DNA of 64,000 bases from Sciurus carolinensis (GCF_902686445.1 NC_062225.1:91500581-91564580); one strand, 5' to 3'; counted from the first letter of the stretch, positions 11,036 through 22,785 are shown. The notes: generated by a model not told the origin, from the sequence alone. Numbers and translations are program-made.

Positions 11036-13623
11036 AAATAAAAGAGTGAGCGAGCGCTCAGCCTCGTCTCTGTACTCTTTGTAGACCTGTTGTTGGTGTT
11101 TGGTTAGAGGAGTCCACTCCATCCTCAATCCCGTGGCCCTGGGAGGGTGACAGAGCCAAGGTTTGTTGACCGTTGGCTGTATTCCAGGAGTTTTGCCAGG
11201 TGCCAGTGTTAGAACGGAACCAGGCAGAGTTTCTGCCCACAGAGCAACGACTGCCGACGAAGAGGCAGAGAGAAAGCCGCACGTGGAAACTGTTCCTAAA
11301 CCAGCTGCTGTTTTGTTTGCTTAGCACCCTGGTGAGTAGCTCATACCATGGAATGCTACCTATGGGCTTGGAGCTTCGCACGATGATCCAGGTGGCTCGG
11401 GCCTAGGACTTTGTTGACCCCAAACAGATGAGGAGTCTTGGTATTTCTGTGGCAGTCATCAGGACAATTTGTATTTGTTGGTTCAGAATTCGTCCATTCA
11501 CACATTTGAAAAAATTGGTAAGTTTCTGAGCTGAAACCAAACCGTTCAGGATGAACAGAAGCATGGCGCCACCTCAGTCCACCACCTCTGCCGAGCCAGG
11601 CTGGGCGCTCCCAGGGACTCGCCGTTCAGCTCGATCCCCCTCTCCCAGCTTCAGGGACGGAACTCGGCTCCTGTTTTAAGTGGCAATCAGCAATAATGTA
11701 TTGCTTGTTCCTTAATGTCGGTATTGGTGATTTAGTGATTAATTATCTGACTGCTGTGTAGTGCTTAAAATAATCCAGATGCACCAAGTAAATGAGTTGA
11801 CGGGTAGGAGATTCTGTCATGCAGATCCAGGCAGTACAGACCCTCTCTGTCACACTGACTGCTGACAACACAAGGGGGTCACCAGAGTGGCTGGCCTTTG
11901 TTAATTTATTTTCTCAGACGAACATACATATTCATGATATCCTGCTGTTTGTCTGTCACCTCAGAGAAGCCTTCCTTATCTGCAGAATCACAATTAACAG
12001 AAAATATGCACATTTAGCTAACAAATAGGAGTAGATTTGAAGTGCTGTGGGTCTGATTTTATTTTTCCCCCCTTTTATTACAGATTGGAAGCAGCAATTA
12101 TTGGTCCATATGGTGTTCTCTCAAAATGTTATTTGTGGGCAGTCATGTATGAGGCTCCCAGGACAAAGCTACTGCGAAGGGAAGATACCCGTTCACTCAT
12201 CTCAAGGTTCCAAGACTTGCCGCACTGCTGACGCTTTCTTCTGATCAATAGTGAATAAACGTAGATTTTACCCGATAAAGAAAGGGGCACTAAGCACACC
12301 AGGCAGTGTGTGAGTGTCCACACCTTGTCCTGCAGGTGGTCAGTGCTGTCAAGACCGTGACACCACACCCGCCCAGCAGGACTGGGCGGGGCCTCCGCTC
12401 AGCAGGCTATTGGTCCCTTGGGCACCTTTCTTCTAGGAACACAATGTGTCGTCCCAACGAGGAGGTGACAATGGCAGGATTGTGTCCACCTTGCTCAGGT
12501 GCACTGCACACCCACGAGGACTGCAGCAGACATGGGCAGAGGCCAAGCTGGGGGAGCTTTAGGTAGTGTCCATGATTTTCAAAGACTGTCAATCAAGCAA
12601 ACACACATTTTGCAAGGAGGGGACATTTCCTGAACACGGACTCTTGCTTCATGTTAACATTGTCGCTCTCATTAGTATCTCCTTCTGTGAAGGAAAATGA
12701 TTTTTTAAATGTCAATTATTTTTGAGTAAAGAAGTAGGGTAAAAGATTAAAGCAGAAGCGTATTATCTTGCTTCTAAAAAGACGTGGAATATTAAGTGTT
12801 GAAAAACACATTACGAGTTTCCCCAAAGCCTTCATGTACCCTTTCTGATACATACAAAGCAAAGGATTAGCTCCATTGGCAATATTTGTGTCAGGGCCAT
12901 GCTGATTAATTTAATATTCTGATTGGATGAGCAGTGGAGCTTTAACGGCTGTTAACTTTTTGGCAAGCAGCTCTGAGAGGGCGATAATGAGATTAACATT
13001 CAGAGGACCTGATTTGCTTTTTCGCTGTATTTAATTACTACTTTGACACCAAATAGTACTCACTATGAGTTTTCTAGACAGGACATTATTAATCCATGTT
13101 GGTGTCGCATGGTGGGGCCTCCCTTGCAAAACCTGTGGAAAGACAGGGGTCTTGATAGACTGCCCTCCACCAGATCAGGGACGTCCTTGATGAAGGTTAA
13201 GGCTGCAGGGACCGCTTGGCGCAGCACTGAGCCTCCTGCATCCAGGCCCCGTGGTGTGTAGTGAGGTACTGAATCCCTCGCCATTTCAGTGGTTGCAGAA
13301 TGTTTTTACAGTCATCACGTGGGTTGATTATTCCTTAGAGTGCTCTGAGTTTTGTCTTATTGTTCCTGATTTGTAAATGAGGGAAATCAAAATCAAACTG
13401 GAACGAAGGTTCTGGCTAAGCTCACGTTGGTTCCCCTGAGCCTGAGCTCCAGCCACTCCTGATCCTGCCATGGAGCACGTTTGCAGCTAGAGTCGCAGAT
13501 CATCCTACATCATCTCCTAGCTATGGACAGGTATCTAGCTTTCTCCTTCAAGGTAGCAAAAAAAAGGAGCAACCACCACTCTTTAGGAAGAGCTACATAT
13601 TGAAGTTGAGTGAAACATTTTAT
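11036..13623. other. Unique DNA with two candidate conserved non-coding blocks
   Basis: No gene or young repeat is recognised. Two stretches stand out by texture: about 11810-12260 (includes TTCATGATATCCTGC and CAATTATTGGTCCATATGG) and about 12860-13050 (CTGATTAATTTAATATTCTG, then CGATAATGAGATTAACATTC). Both are rich in TAAT/ATTA and CCAAT/ATTGG words and free of simple repeats. A 12-bp inverted arrangement is not seen. The enhancer role is inferred. Confidence 0.35.
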
Positions 13624-13636
13624 AAAGAATTAAGGG
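13624..13636. repeat. L1 target-site duplication, left copy
   Basis: AAAGAATTAAGGG here is repeated exactly at 20187-20199 directly after the A-rich tail of the intervening L1. This is the 13-bp duplication made by target-primed reverse transcription, and it fixes the ends of the element. Confidence 0.9.
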
Positions 13637-15062
13637 GAAGAGATCCAAGATGGTGGACTAGAGGGAGGCTGCGTTCCTTGTTGCTCCGTAACTCCGGTTT
13701 CAAGCAGAGGATATCTGTTTCTTGGTGAGGCAGGTTTGCTGCTTATCAATCCCCTGCTGTTGGCCCCATTTGTCTGCTGTGATGACCTGCAGTCTGCTAG
13801 CATATCGAAGCCTTTTTTGAGTGCAGATTGCTCACTGTCAGGTGTCTATCATCCACCATTTGCCTGCCTCTCACCTGTCCATCGCCTGCCTTACACCTAT
13901 CCATCACCCAACGCAGGAGGTTCACCTACGGATCATCAGTCAACAGTCAGAAAACTGATCGCTGACCACCAGTGGAGAACCAGCTGCCTGCTATTGCCTG
14001 GAAGTTCTCTGTCACAGTACCTGCAGGTTTGGTTACACGTGGCTGCCGCCATTTTGAGACAACAGCCAGGCCCGTAGGACCCCTGGCCGGACTGACTGAG
14101 CCCCATCTCCAGGATCCCTCAGCCCGACCCCTCACTCCCTGCCTCTGGGGCCCTCACATCGACTGACTGCTCCCTGCCGCCAGGACCCCCAGACCAACTG
14201 ACTGTACCCTATAACTGGGACCCCAGACTGATTGATTGCAACCGGCCTCCAGGATCCCACAACCACACCAAACACACCCGACCTCCAGGACCCCTGCCTG
14301 ACCAACCGCACCCTGCCTCCAGGACCTCCAGCTGACCACGTTCACACCCTGAGCTGCAGCTCCCCATTTGCCAAAATATTTTGAAGCCAGAGTGGCCATC
14401 TTGGATAATCCTGAAGGCCATAGCTCTGATCTTTAGGTGGGGCAAATCCCATCCTGAGACGCCTGCCAGAGGCTTGAAGCTCATTGTCAGGTACCTCTCA
14501 TGCATCAGGCTACTGAACACTGTGAGGTTTCATTACTATATGACTGTTATACTATAGATTTTCTTTTTTCTCCTTATTGAAAAAATTTAAGTTTTTATTT
14601 CTTTAATTTCTGACTCTCTTTTCCTTTTGTGTACCTGTTCCCTCAGAGTCTCTTTCTCCCTTTTTTGCATCCAAATCCCTTTTTTGCTAACATCCAATTT
14701 CTTTTGATTACACTCTCACCCTTTCTATTATCTAGAACTTCTGTATATTCTTTTCTTATCCCATTAACAGCCACATTCTACATCCCTCTGCATCCTCTTT
14801 GTCCTCCATTAGAAACTGCAGACCTTATTGCAAACCTGTTTGTTTTACTGAAGATAATATTTGAACTCATTCTGTTTATTATGACAATTTTGTTATTGTC
14901 CTCATACGGGCTATTTAGTCTAGGATTGCATAGTGTCTGAATTGGGCACTGCTAATATTGATCTCCCCTTAAAGAAAGGTTTTGGAAACCTATAGGGCCA
15001 CTATAAGCCTATAGGGGGAAATCTGCAATACTCCAGATCTGCACTGCTAGAGGGGAAGATAC
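13637..15062 (+). promoter_or_regulatory. L1 5' UTR / internal promoter
   Basis: The sequence carries three YY1-like motifs: CCAAGATGG (13645-13653, sense), GCCGCCATTTTG (14045-14056, antisense) and GCCATCTTGG (14395-14404, antisense). From about 14085 to 14345 a degenerate tandem motif of roughly 35-45 bp, each with CTSCCTCCAGGACCC-type words, repeats about seven times. This recalls the monomer arrays of some rodent L1 promoters but is much less regular. Nothing here codes for protein. Promoter function is known for L1 5' UTRs; activity of this copy is unknown. Confidence 0.7.
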
Positions 15063-16081
15063 ATGAACAACATGAAAAAACAAGGGAAGAAAATGATCCA
15101 AACAAATCTAGATTCTATATTAATAGACTCCAATGACAGTATGTTGGAAGAAATGTCAGAAAAGGACTTCAGATTATACCTGATTAAGATGATTTGTGAA
15201 GCAAAGGATGAGATAAGAGAGCAAATGCAGGCAATGAATGATAATACCAATAAGCTGAAAGAGCACCTGCAGGAAGCAAAAGATCATTTCAACAAAGAGA
15301 TAGAGATTCTAAAAAAAAAAAAAAAAAAAAAAGAACAGAAATCCTTGAAATGAAGGAAACAATAAACCAAATAAAAAATCAATGGAAAGCATCACCAAAA
15401 GACTAAACGACTTGGAAGACAGAACCTCAGACAATGAAGACAAAATATTTAATCTTGAAAATAAAGTTGCCCAAACAGAGAAGATGGTAAGAAATCATGA
15501 ACAAAATCTCCAAGAACTATGGAACATCATGAAAAGACCAAATTTAAGAATTATTGGGATTGAGGAAGGCACAGAGATACAAACCAAAGGAATGAACAAC
15601 CTATTCAAAGTAATAATATCAGAAAATTTCCCAAACCTGAAGAATGAAATGGAAAATCAAATACAAGAGGCTTACAGCACAAAATCACAACAGGTCCACA
15701 CCAAGGCGCATTATAATGAAAATGCCTAACATTCAAAATAAAGATAGGATTTTGAAGGCCATGAGAGAAAAGCATCAGATTACATATAGGGGGAGACCAA
15801 TATGGATAGCAGCCAACTTCTCAACCCATACTCTAAAAGCTAGAAGGGCCTGGAAAAACATATTTCAAGCTCTGAAAGAACATGGTTGCCAACCAAGAAT
15901 CCTATACCCAGCAAAATTGACCTTCAGATTTGAAGATGAAATAAAATCCTTCCATGATAAACAAAAGTTAAAAGAATTTACAAATAGAAAGCGTGTGCTA
16001 CAGAATATTCTCAAGAAAATATTCCATGAGGAGGAAATGAAAAACAACAATGGAGGTCAGCAAAGGGAGGAACTACCTTAG
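15063..16081 (+). pseudogene. L1 ORF1 (RNA-binding protein), frameshifted
   Basis: ORF1p is the L1 nucleic-acid chaperone that coats its own RNA as a trimer. The frame starts at ATG 15063 (MNNMKKQGKK). It carries an acidic and coiled-coil region (LYLIKMICEAKDEIREQMQ) and breaks at an A-run at 15311-15331. It resumes in another frame from about 15340 with a long heptad coiled coil (RLNDLEDRTSDNEDKIFNL), then the RRM region (NIMKRPNLRIIGIEEGTE). It shifts again near 15700 into the C-terminal domain (YRGRPIWIAANFSTHTL ... QPRILYPAKL). Total span is about 339 codons, normal for the family. The two shifts mean no full protein is made. The A-run is a likely slippage site. Confidence 0.9.
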
Positions 16082-19000
16082 AGAAAAACCACTCAAAGGA
16101 GAAACAAAACCAACTTAAAAACCAAAAATAAGCCAAATGACTGGAATACAAGTCATATCTCAATAATAACCCTGAACATTAATGGCCTAAACTCATCAAT
16201 CAAAAGACATAGACTGGCAGAATGCATTAAAAAGAAAGACCCAACAATATGCTGCCTGCGAGAGACTCATCTCATAGAAAAAGACATCCACAGACTAAAG
16301 GTGAAAGGATGGGAAAAAACCTACCACACTCATGGACTCAGTAAAAAAGTGGAGGTTTCCATCCTTATATCAGATAAAGTGGACTTCAAGTCAAAGTTAG
16401 TCAGAAGGGATAAACAAGGACATTTCATACTGCTTAAGGGAACCATAAATCAGGAAGACATAATGATAGTAAATATTTATGCCCCAAACTATGGTGCATC
16501 CCTGTACATCAAACAAATCCTTCTCAATTTCAGGAATCACATAGACCACAACACAATAATTCTGGGTGACTTTAACACACTGCTGTCACCACTAGATAGA
16601 TCTTCCAAACAAAATCCAACCAAAGAAACCATAGAACTCAATAACACAATCAATAACCTAAACTTAATAGAGCTGTATAGAATATTCCATCCATCAATGA
16701 GCGGATTCACTTTATTCTCAGCAGCACATGGAACCTTCTCAAAAATAGACCATATGTTATGCCACAAAGCAGCCCTTAGGAAATGCAAAAAAATAGGGAT
16801 ACTGCCTTGTGTTCTATCAGATCATAATGGTCTGAGAGTAGAAATCAATGACAAAATAAAAAATGGAAATTACTCCATCACCTGGAGACTAAATAATATG
16901 CTATTGAATGAAACATGGATAACAGAAAAAATCAGGGAGGAGATAAAAAAATTCTTAGAGGTCAATGAGAATGACGATACAACATATCAAAATCTCTGGG
17001 ACACTATGAAAGCGGTACTAAGAGGAAAATTCATTGCATGGAGCACATTCCAGAAAAGAATGAATAGTCAACAACTAAATGACCTAATATTACAGCTCAA
17101 AGCCCTAGAAAAAGAACAGAATAGCAGCAAAAGTAGTAGAAGACAGGAAATAATTAAAATCAGAGCTGAAATCAATGAAATTGAAACAAAAGAAACTATT
17201 CAAAAAATTGACAAAACAAAAAGTTGGTTCTTTGAGAAAGTAAACAAAATAGACAAACCCTTAGCCACACTAACAAAGAGAAGGAGATAGAAAACTCAAA
17301 TTACTAAAATTCATGATGAAAAAGGAAATATCATGACGGACACCATTGCGATACATAACATAATGAGAAGCTACTTTGAAAATCTGTATGCCAACAAAAC
17401 AGAAACTACCAAAGACATTTACAAATTTCTAGACACATATGCTCCTCCCCAACTGAACCAGGAAGACATACACAATTTAAACAGATCAATATCAAGCAAT
17501 GAAATAGAAGAAGACATTAAAAACCTACCATCCACAAAAATCCCAGGACCAGACGGATTCTCAGCCGAGTTCTACAAGACCTTCAAAGAAGATCTCATTT
17601 CAATACTTCTCAAAGTATTCCAGGAAATAGAAAAGGAGGGTACCCTACCAAACCCATTCTATGAAGCTAATATCACCCTCATACCCAAACCAGGAAAAGA
17701 CACATTAAGGAAAGAAAATTTTAGACCAATATCCTTGATGAAATATAGATGCAAAGATCCTTAACAAAATATTGGCAAACCGTATCCAAAAACATATTAA
17801 GAAAATCCTGCACCACAATCAAGTGGGGTTCATCCCTGGAATGCAAGGATGGTTTAACATTCATAAATCAATAAACGTAATCCATCATGTCAATAGACTT
17901 AATGATAAGAATCACATGATTATTTCAATTGACGCAGAAAAGCATTCGACAAAATACAACACCCCTTCATGCTCAAAACACTAGAAAAAATAGGGATGGT
18001 AGGAACAGACCTGAACATTGTAAAGGCTATTTATGTTAAGCCCATGGCCAACATCATTCTTAATGGAGAAAAACTGAAACCATTCCCTTTAAAAATGGGA
18101 ACAAAGCAGGGATGTTCTCTTTCACCACTTCTATTCAACATTGTCCTCGAAACTCTAGCCAGAGCAATTAGGCAGACCAAAGAAATTAAGGGGATGTGAA
18201 TAGGAAAAGAGGAACTTAAGCTGCCACTATTTGCTGATGACATGATTCTATATTTAGAGGATCCAAAAACCTCCTCCAGAAAACTTCTAGACCTCATCAA
18301 TGTATTCAGCAAAACAGCAGGCTATAAAATCAACATGCATAAATCTAAAGCATTTTTATATGCAAGCAATGAAACAGCTGAAAGGGAAATGAGGAAAATA
18401 TCTTAATTTGCAATAGCCTCAAAAAAAATAAAATACTTGGGAATCAATCTAACCAAGGAGGTAAAAGATCTTTACAATGAAAACTACAAAACATTGAAGA
18501 AAGAAATTGAGGAAGACCTTAGAAGATGGAAAGATATCCCATGTTCTTGGATAGGCAGAATTAATATTTTCAAAATGGCCATACTACCAAAAGTGCTATA
18601 CAGATTCGATGCAATTCCAATTAAAATCCCAATGATGTACCTTACAGAAATAGAGCAAGCAATCATGAAATTCATCTGGAAGAATAAGAAACCCAGAATA
18701 GCTAAAGCAATCCTTAGCAGGAAGAATGAAACAGGGGGTACCGCAATACCAGAACTTCAACTATACTATAAAACAATAGTAACAAAAACAGCTTGGTATT
18801 GGCACCAAAATAGACAGGTTGGTCAAAGGTACAAATAGAGGACATGGACACCAAACCCAAATAAATACAATTTTCTCATACTAGAAAAAGGAGCCAAAAA
18901 TATGCAATGGAGAAAAGATAGCCTCTTCAACAAATGGTGCTGGGAAAACTGGAAATCCATATGCAACAGAATGAAACTAAACCCCTATCTCTCACCCTGC

Positions 19001-19957
19001 ACAAAAATCAGCTCACAATGGATCAAGGACCTTGAAATCAGACCAGAGACCCTGCATCTTATAGAAGATAAAGTAGGTCCAAATCTTCACCTTGTTGGCT
19101 TAGGATCAGACTTCCTTAACAGGACTCCCATAGCACAAGAAATAAAAGCAAGAATCAATAACTGGGATAGATTCAAACTAAATAGCTTTCTCTTAGCAAA
19201 GGAAACTATCAGCAATGTGAAGAGAGAGCCTAAAGAGTGGGAGAATATCTTTGCCACTCATACTTCAGATAGAGCACTAATTTCCAGAATATATAAAGAA
19301 CTCAAAAAACTCTACACCAAGAATACAAATAACCCAATCAACAAATGGGCTAAGGATATGAACAGATGCTTCACAGAAGAAGATCTGCAAGCAATCAACA
19401 AACATATGAAAAAATGTTCACCATCTTTAATAATAAGAGAAATGCAAATCAAAACTACACTAAGATTCCCTCTCATCCCAATTAGAATGAGGATTATCAA
19501 GAATACAAGCAACAATAGGTGTTGGAGAGGATGTGGGGAAAGAGGTACCCTTATACATTGCTGGTGGGGCTGCAAATTAGTGCAGCCACACTGGAAAGCA
19601 GTGTGGAGATTCCTTAGAAAACTTGGAATGGACCCACCATTTGACCCAGCTATCCCACTCCTTGGCCTATACCCAAAGGACTTAAAATCAGCACACTACA
19701 GAGATACAGTCACATCAATGTTCAAAGGTGCTCAATTCACAATAGCCAGACTGTGGAAACAACCTAGATGTCCTTTAATTGATGAATGGATAAGGAAACT
19801 GTGGTATATATATACAATGGAATATTACTCAGCTATAAAGAATAATAAAATTATGGCGTTTGCAGGCAAATGGATGAAATCGGAGAATATCATGCTATGT
19901 GAGATAAGCCAATCTCAAAAAACCAAAGGACGAATGATCTCGCTGATAAGTGGATGA
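16082..19957 (+). pseudogene. L1 ORF2 (endonuclease/reverse transcriptase), broken
   Basis: ORF2p nicks target DNA and copies L1 RNA. The frame directly follows the ORF1 stop. The endonuclease domain is complete and open to 17290 (LRETHL near 16260, IYAPN near 16475, GDFNT near 16570, SDHNG near 16820). A TAG at 17288 then interrupts it. The Z/RT region follows ([38 protein letters not shown]). The catalytic FADD is intact at 18230-18241. The C-terminal cysteine region ([15 protein letters not shown]) lies near 19525-19575. Lesions: TAG 17288-17290, an extra A near 17740, a missing A near 17943 that restores the frame, TGA 18197-18199, TAA 18404-18406 and TAG 18836-18838. The start ATG region is also out of frame. 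Every known catalytic motif seen is conserved, so decay is recent relative to the other L1 copies here. Confidence 0.93.
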
Positions 19958-20186
19958 TGACACGTAATGGGGGGTGGGAGGGGGGCAAGAATGGAGGAAG
20001 GAGGGATTGTATAGAGGGAAAATAAGGGTGGGAGGGGTGGGGGGGGAGGAAAAATAACAGAATGAATCAAACATCATTACCCTATGTAAATGTATGAATA
20101 TGCAAATGGTATGCTGTTACTCCATGTACAAACAGAAACAACATGTATCCCATTTGTTTACAATAAAAATAAATTAAAATTAAAAA
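19958..20186 (+). other. L1 3' UTR with G-rich tract and poly(A) signal
   Basis: The G-rich purine stretch 19968-20052 contains several runs of four or more G, a conserved L1 feature able to form G-quadruplexes. It is followed by a unique ~100-bp segment and AATAAA signals at 20162-20173. The A-rich tail is short and degraded (AAATTAAAATTAAAAAA). Confidence 0.85.
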
Positions 20187-20199
20187 AAAGAATTAAGGG
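20187..20199. repeat. L1 target-site duplication, right copy
   Basis: AAAGAATTAAGGG is identical to 13624-13636. It overlaps the end of the A-rich tail by up to three or four A residues. Confidence 0.9.
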
Positions 20200-20280
20200 A
20201 AACTTTTAAGTAAAAAAGAATGAATTTTTAAAAACAGATTATATTTCCAGTTCAACAATCAGTAGCAATAGCCTAGGGGC

Positions 20281-20570
20281 TGTCTTAGTCAGCTACAAGA
20301 CAGGCTGCGGAGGGGCGTCCTCCTGTTTCTGGAGGTCAGAAGTCCAGGATCAGCCTCGGCAGATTCTTGGTCTGTGGATGGACCATTTTCCCTCAGTGAG
20401 CATCTTCCGATGAGTTCTCCCATGGCAAAGGAACCGGGCAACTCCCTGGGTCTTATTTTATAAATGCGCTTGCCTCATCTGGAAGAGCCCTCGTGAACTC
20501 TGAACCCTGTCATTTTGGGGATTAGGCTTCAAGATAGTACTTTGGGTGACACACATCCAGTCCACAGCAG
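20281..20570 (-). mobile_element. MaLR/MLT-type solo LTR, antisense
   Basis: In antisense order it shows TGTCTTAGTCAGCTACA, then TTTCTGGAGGTCAGAAGTCC, then TTATAAATGCGCTTGC, then TTTTGGGGATTAGGCTTCA. It ends TCCAGTCCACAGCA. This is the layout of ERVL-MaLR LTRs read backwards. No internal region is present. The element is old and about 290 bp long. Confidence 0.55.
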
Positions 20571-20938
20571 GGACAATGGGATAGCACATCTCTGTTTTCA
20601 GAGCTGACGTGGAACGATTTAGATGCTGGGCCAGCCACTTTCAATGTTAGAATGTTAACTAATATCACAATTTTTAATTTTGTTTATATTTAGAAATTAA
20701 TATGCACCTACACATAAATAAACAAATTAAATTCAGAGTGACCCTATTGAATTACTCTTCCCCTCTTTAAATTCCCTTGCTCTACCTTTTTAATGTGACA
20801 TCTTTTTTTTGGTTCGTAAGGTATTCTAATGGCAGTGTGGATTCCAACGAATAGATCTACAAAAGATACACTAGAATGTGAATAAAACCTTTGTCACCAC
20901 TCCAAACAACTCTTTCCAGGTTTAACTTCCAGACAATC
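20571..20938. other. Unique AT-rich DNA
   Basis: AT-rich, T-tract-containing sequence without a recognisable gene or repeat. Confidence 0.4.
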
Positions 20939-21118
20939 ATCCATGCATCCATGGCATTTATTCATTCATCCTTGTATCTATCCATGCATGCATCCATCCG
21001 TCCATTCATCCATGCGTCCATCCATCCAGCATCCATCCATCTGTACATTCTTCCATCCATCCATCCATCCATCCATCCATCCATCCATCCATTCATCCAT
21101 CATGCATCTATCCATCCA
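20939..21118. repeat. (ATCC)n microsatellite
   Basis: About 180 bp of CATC/ATCC repeats, imperfect at the ends. A clean core at about 21053-21091 has about ten ATCC units. The long His/Ser/Ile-rich open frames over it are products of the repeat. Confidence 0.95.
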
Positions 21119-21321
21119 ACTCTATTTACTAATCTTATCATGTGTTCATTATTGAAAGCACAAATTTGAAAAAGTATAATCTCCTTTTTTCAGGAAGCTG
21201 GCATTTTAGATATGTAATCTATTGTTAGGTATTGTTCCTTTAAATAAATGACAGTTTAACAGTAAAACGAACATTTTCAAAAACAATGGAATGCCATTTA
21301 GTCATTTACAAAATATCTTTT

Positions 21322-21395
21322 TTTAATTTTTAAATTTGTTCTAATTAGTTGTACATGACAGTAGAATGCATTGGAAAATATATTAGTTCTAATCT
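21322..21395 (-). mobile_element. Short L1 3'-end fragment, antisense
   Basis: TTGTTCTAATTAGTTGTACA followed by TGACAGTAGAATGCATT matches the antisense 3' terminus shared by the younger L1 copies at 39.2 kb and 54.07 kb in this window. Only about 70 bp remain. Confidence 0.6.
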
Positions 21396-21737
21396 TTGAG
21401 GCGGACATAAATTTAATCAGATGAAAAGGTGTTTTAAAAAAAACTAAACAAAACATTATGTCTATAATACGATATTGGTTTAGTATTCTGGCTGTGTTTT
21501 CTTTCCAAGGGAAAAAATTATATTTTCATGTTGGATGAGCAGAAAAAAGAAAAACCATTAGAAACGATCATGTAACTATTAATAATTGAAAAATTATTTA
21601 GTTGGTGTTTTCTTGAGCATATTTTTATTTATAAAAAGCATATTCTTTTTCCCCATCTGCTACCCATTTCACAGATTAAAGTATACAATGTTGCTTAGAA
21701 AGTGAAATGTAGTGTAGGTTAATCCTGTCACTGGGAA

Positions 21738-21763
21738 GTTGCCACGGCAACAGCATGACGTCT
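21738..21763. promoter_or_regulatory. RFX X-box plus CRE-like site
   Basis: GTTGCCACGGCAAC (21738-21751) is a perfect palindromic-type RFX X-box: both half-sites match GTNRCC and RGYAAC with a 2-bp spacer. Four bases later TGACGTCT (21756-21763) matches the CREB/ATF site TGACGTCA at 7 of 8 positions. The order and spacing recall X1-X2 modules of RFX-controlled promoters. No CCAAT Y-box is seen in the expected place downstream, so an MHC-II-type promoter is unlikely. Motif presence is direct; function is inferred. Confidence 0.55.
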
Positions 21764-22719
21764 GGCCACACGCCTGTTGGGGTGTAATGGAGTGATGGTG
21801 TGTGGCATGCTCCTGTCCGGGCCTGTTGTAGCCCTCACCATGGGGCGGAAAGTCTGCCAGCAGATGCCCAGAGTGCCAGGTCTGGTGATGTCCGTGACTG
21901 GCTCTCGCCTAGGGGAGGTGATGGTCAGCGAGGCTCATTTGGCTTCAGGTATTATTCCTTTAGATAATTACTAGGTGGGGTTCTCAGATTGGCATTTCAA
22001 AGGCAAAGTAATTATCAGAGAATAATTAAATCACAGCATGAGTGAAGCAAATTCACATTTCACTAAGTAGCTTACTTTAGGCATTTTAAATAATGGCAGA
22101 TATCTCTGTAGACACAGGTGTCCAAATCACAGATGTCCGTCTTGCTCCTGATCCAGCATAAGGTGGAGTTCTCCTTTCTCCGTCCTGTGCCCCGGAGTCT
22201 GTCAGGAGTGGGGCATGTGCAGAGCAGAGTTCACGCTCTAGGAGGACAGCTGCACGTCTGGGAAGTTCACTCCGGAGGAGAGAGTTAGGGGCTCAGGGGG
22301 TTGGGCCTCAAGTCTATAAAGGCTGTGACATGGACCCTAATGGTTACTGCCCAACCAATGGGGGACAGATTTTGTCCCCATGAAGTCCATTTTCTAGTGG
22401 TCAGAGATTCCCAAAAGGCACCAGACTGTCTCAGGAGGAAATGAATTTCCTGTCACTTAGATGCTCAGAATCGTCTAGCTTATGGTGTTAGGGAATATGA
22501 AACACTATGCATGTGCAAATATGTCTGCATGTACTTGTATGGCACAGGTGTATATGTAAATGTATGTGTACAGAAAAAACAGGGTTGGAAGGATGGACGG
22601 CCTTTTGGGTCCTTGCAACCCCAGGTTGCTGCAATGAATTTCATAGGCAGAGGTTATTTCTCCACTCTCTGCTTGCTGCACTCCATAAAACCCAGTACAT
22701 TTATGGACTTTTATTTAAT
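21764..22719. other. Unique DNA next to the X-box; candidate conserved block
   Basis: 21945-22110 is AT-rich and repeat-free, with paired homeodomain-like words (TTTAGATAATTACTAGG, AAGTAATTATCAGAGAATAA). 22313-22320 is TATA-like (TCTATAAAGG). No coding exon is recognised. A (T)18 run lies at about 22718-22737. Confidence 0.35.
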
Positions 22720-22785
22720 TTTTTTTTTTTTTTTTTTAGCAAACAGGGAGTGCAAATGGAATGAAGGAGTCTAGCCAGGAAGTGA

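Larger units (their letters stand above)
13637..20186 (+). mobile_element. Full-length LINE-1 retrotransposon, disabled
   Basis: A 6.55-kb L1 has all parts in order: a GC-rich 5' UTR (13637-15062), ORF1 (15063-16081), ORF2 (16082-19957), a 3' UTR with a G-rich purine tract (about 19968-20052), polyadenylation signals AATAAA at 20162 and 20168, and a short A-rich tail. The 5' end begins about eight bases before CCAAGATGG, a YY1-type site placed as in other mammalian L1 promoters, so the copy is not 5' truncated. Perfect 13-bp target-site duplications flank it. ORF1 has two frameshifts. ORF2 has one +1 and one -1 shift and four nonsense codons, so this copy cannot move by itself. The intact ends and modest number of lesions suggest a fairly recent insertion within the rodent lineage. 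Confidence 0.95.

Noticed and set aside
21738..21800. MHC class II-type promoter
   Set aside because: X-box and CRE-like site are present, but there is no Y-box (CCAAT/ATTGG) at the expected distance and no exon downstream resembling an MHC gene.
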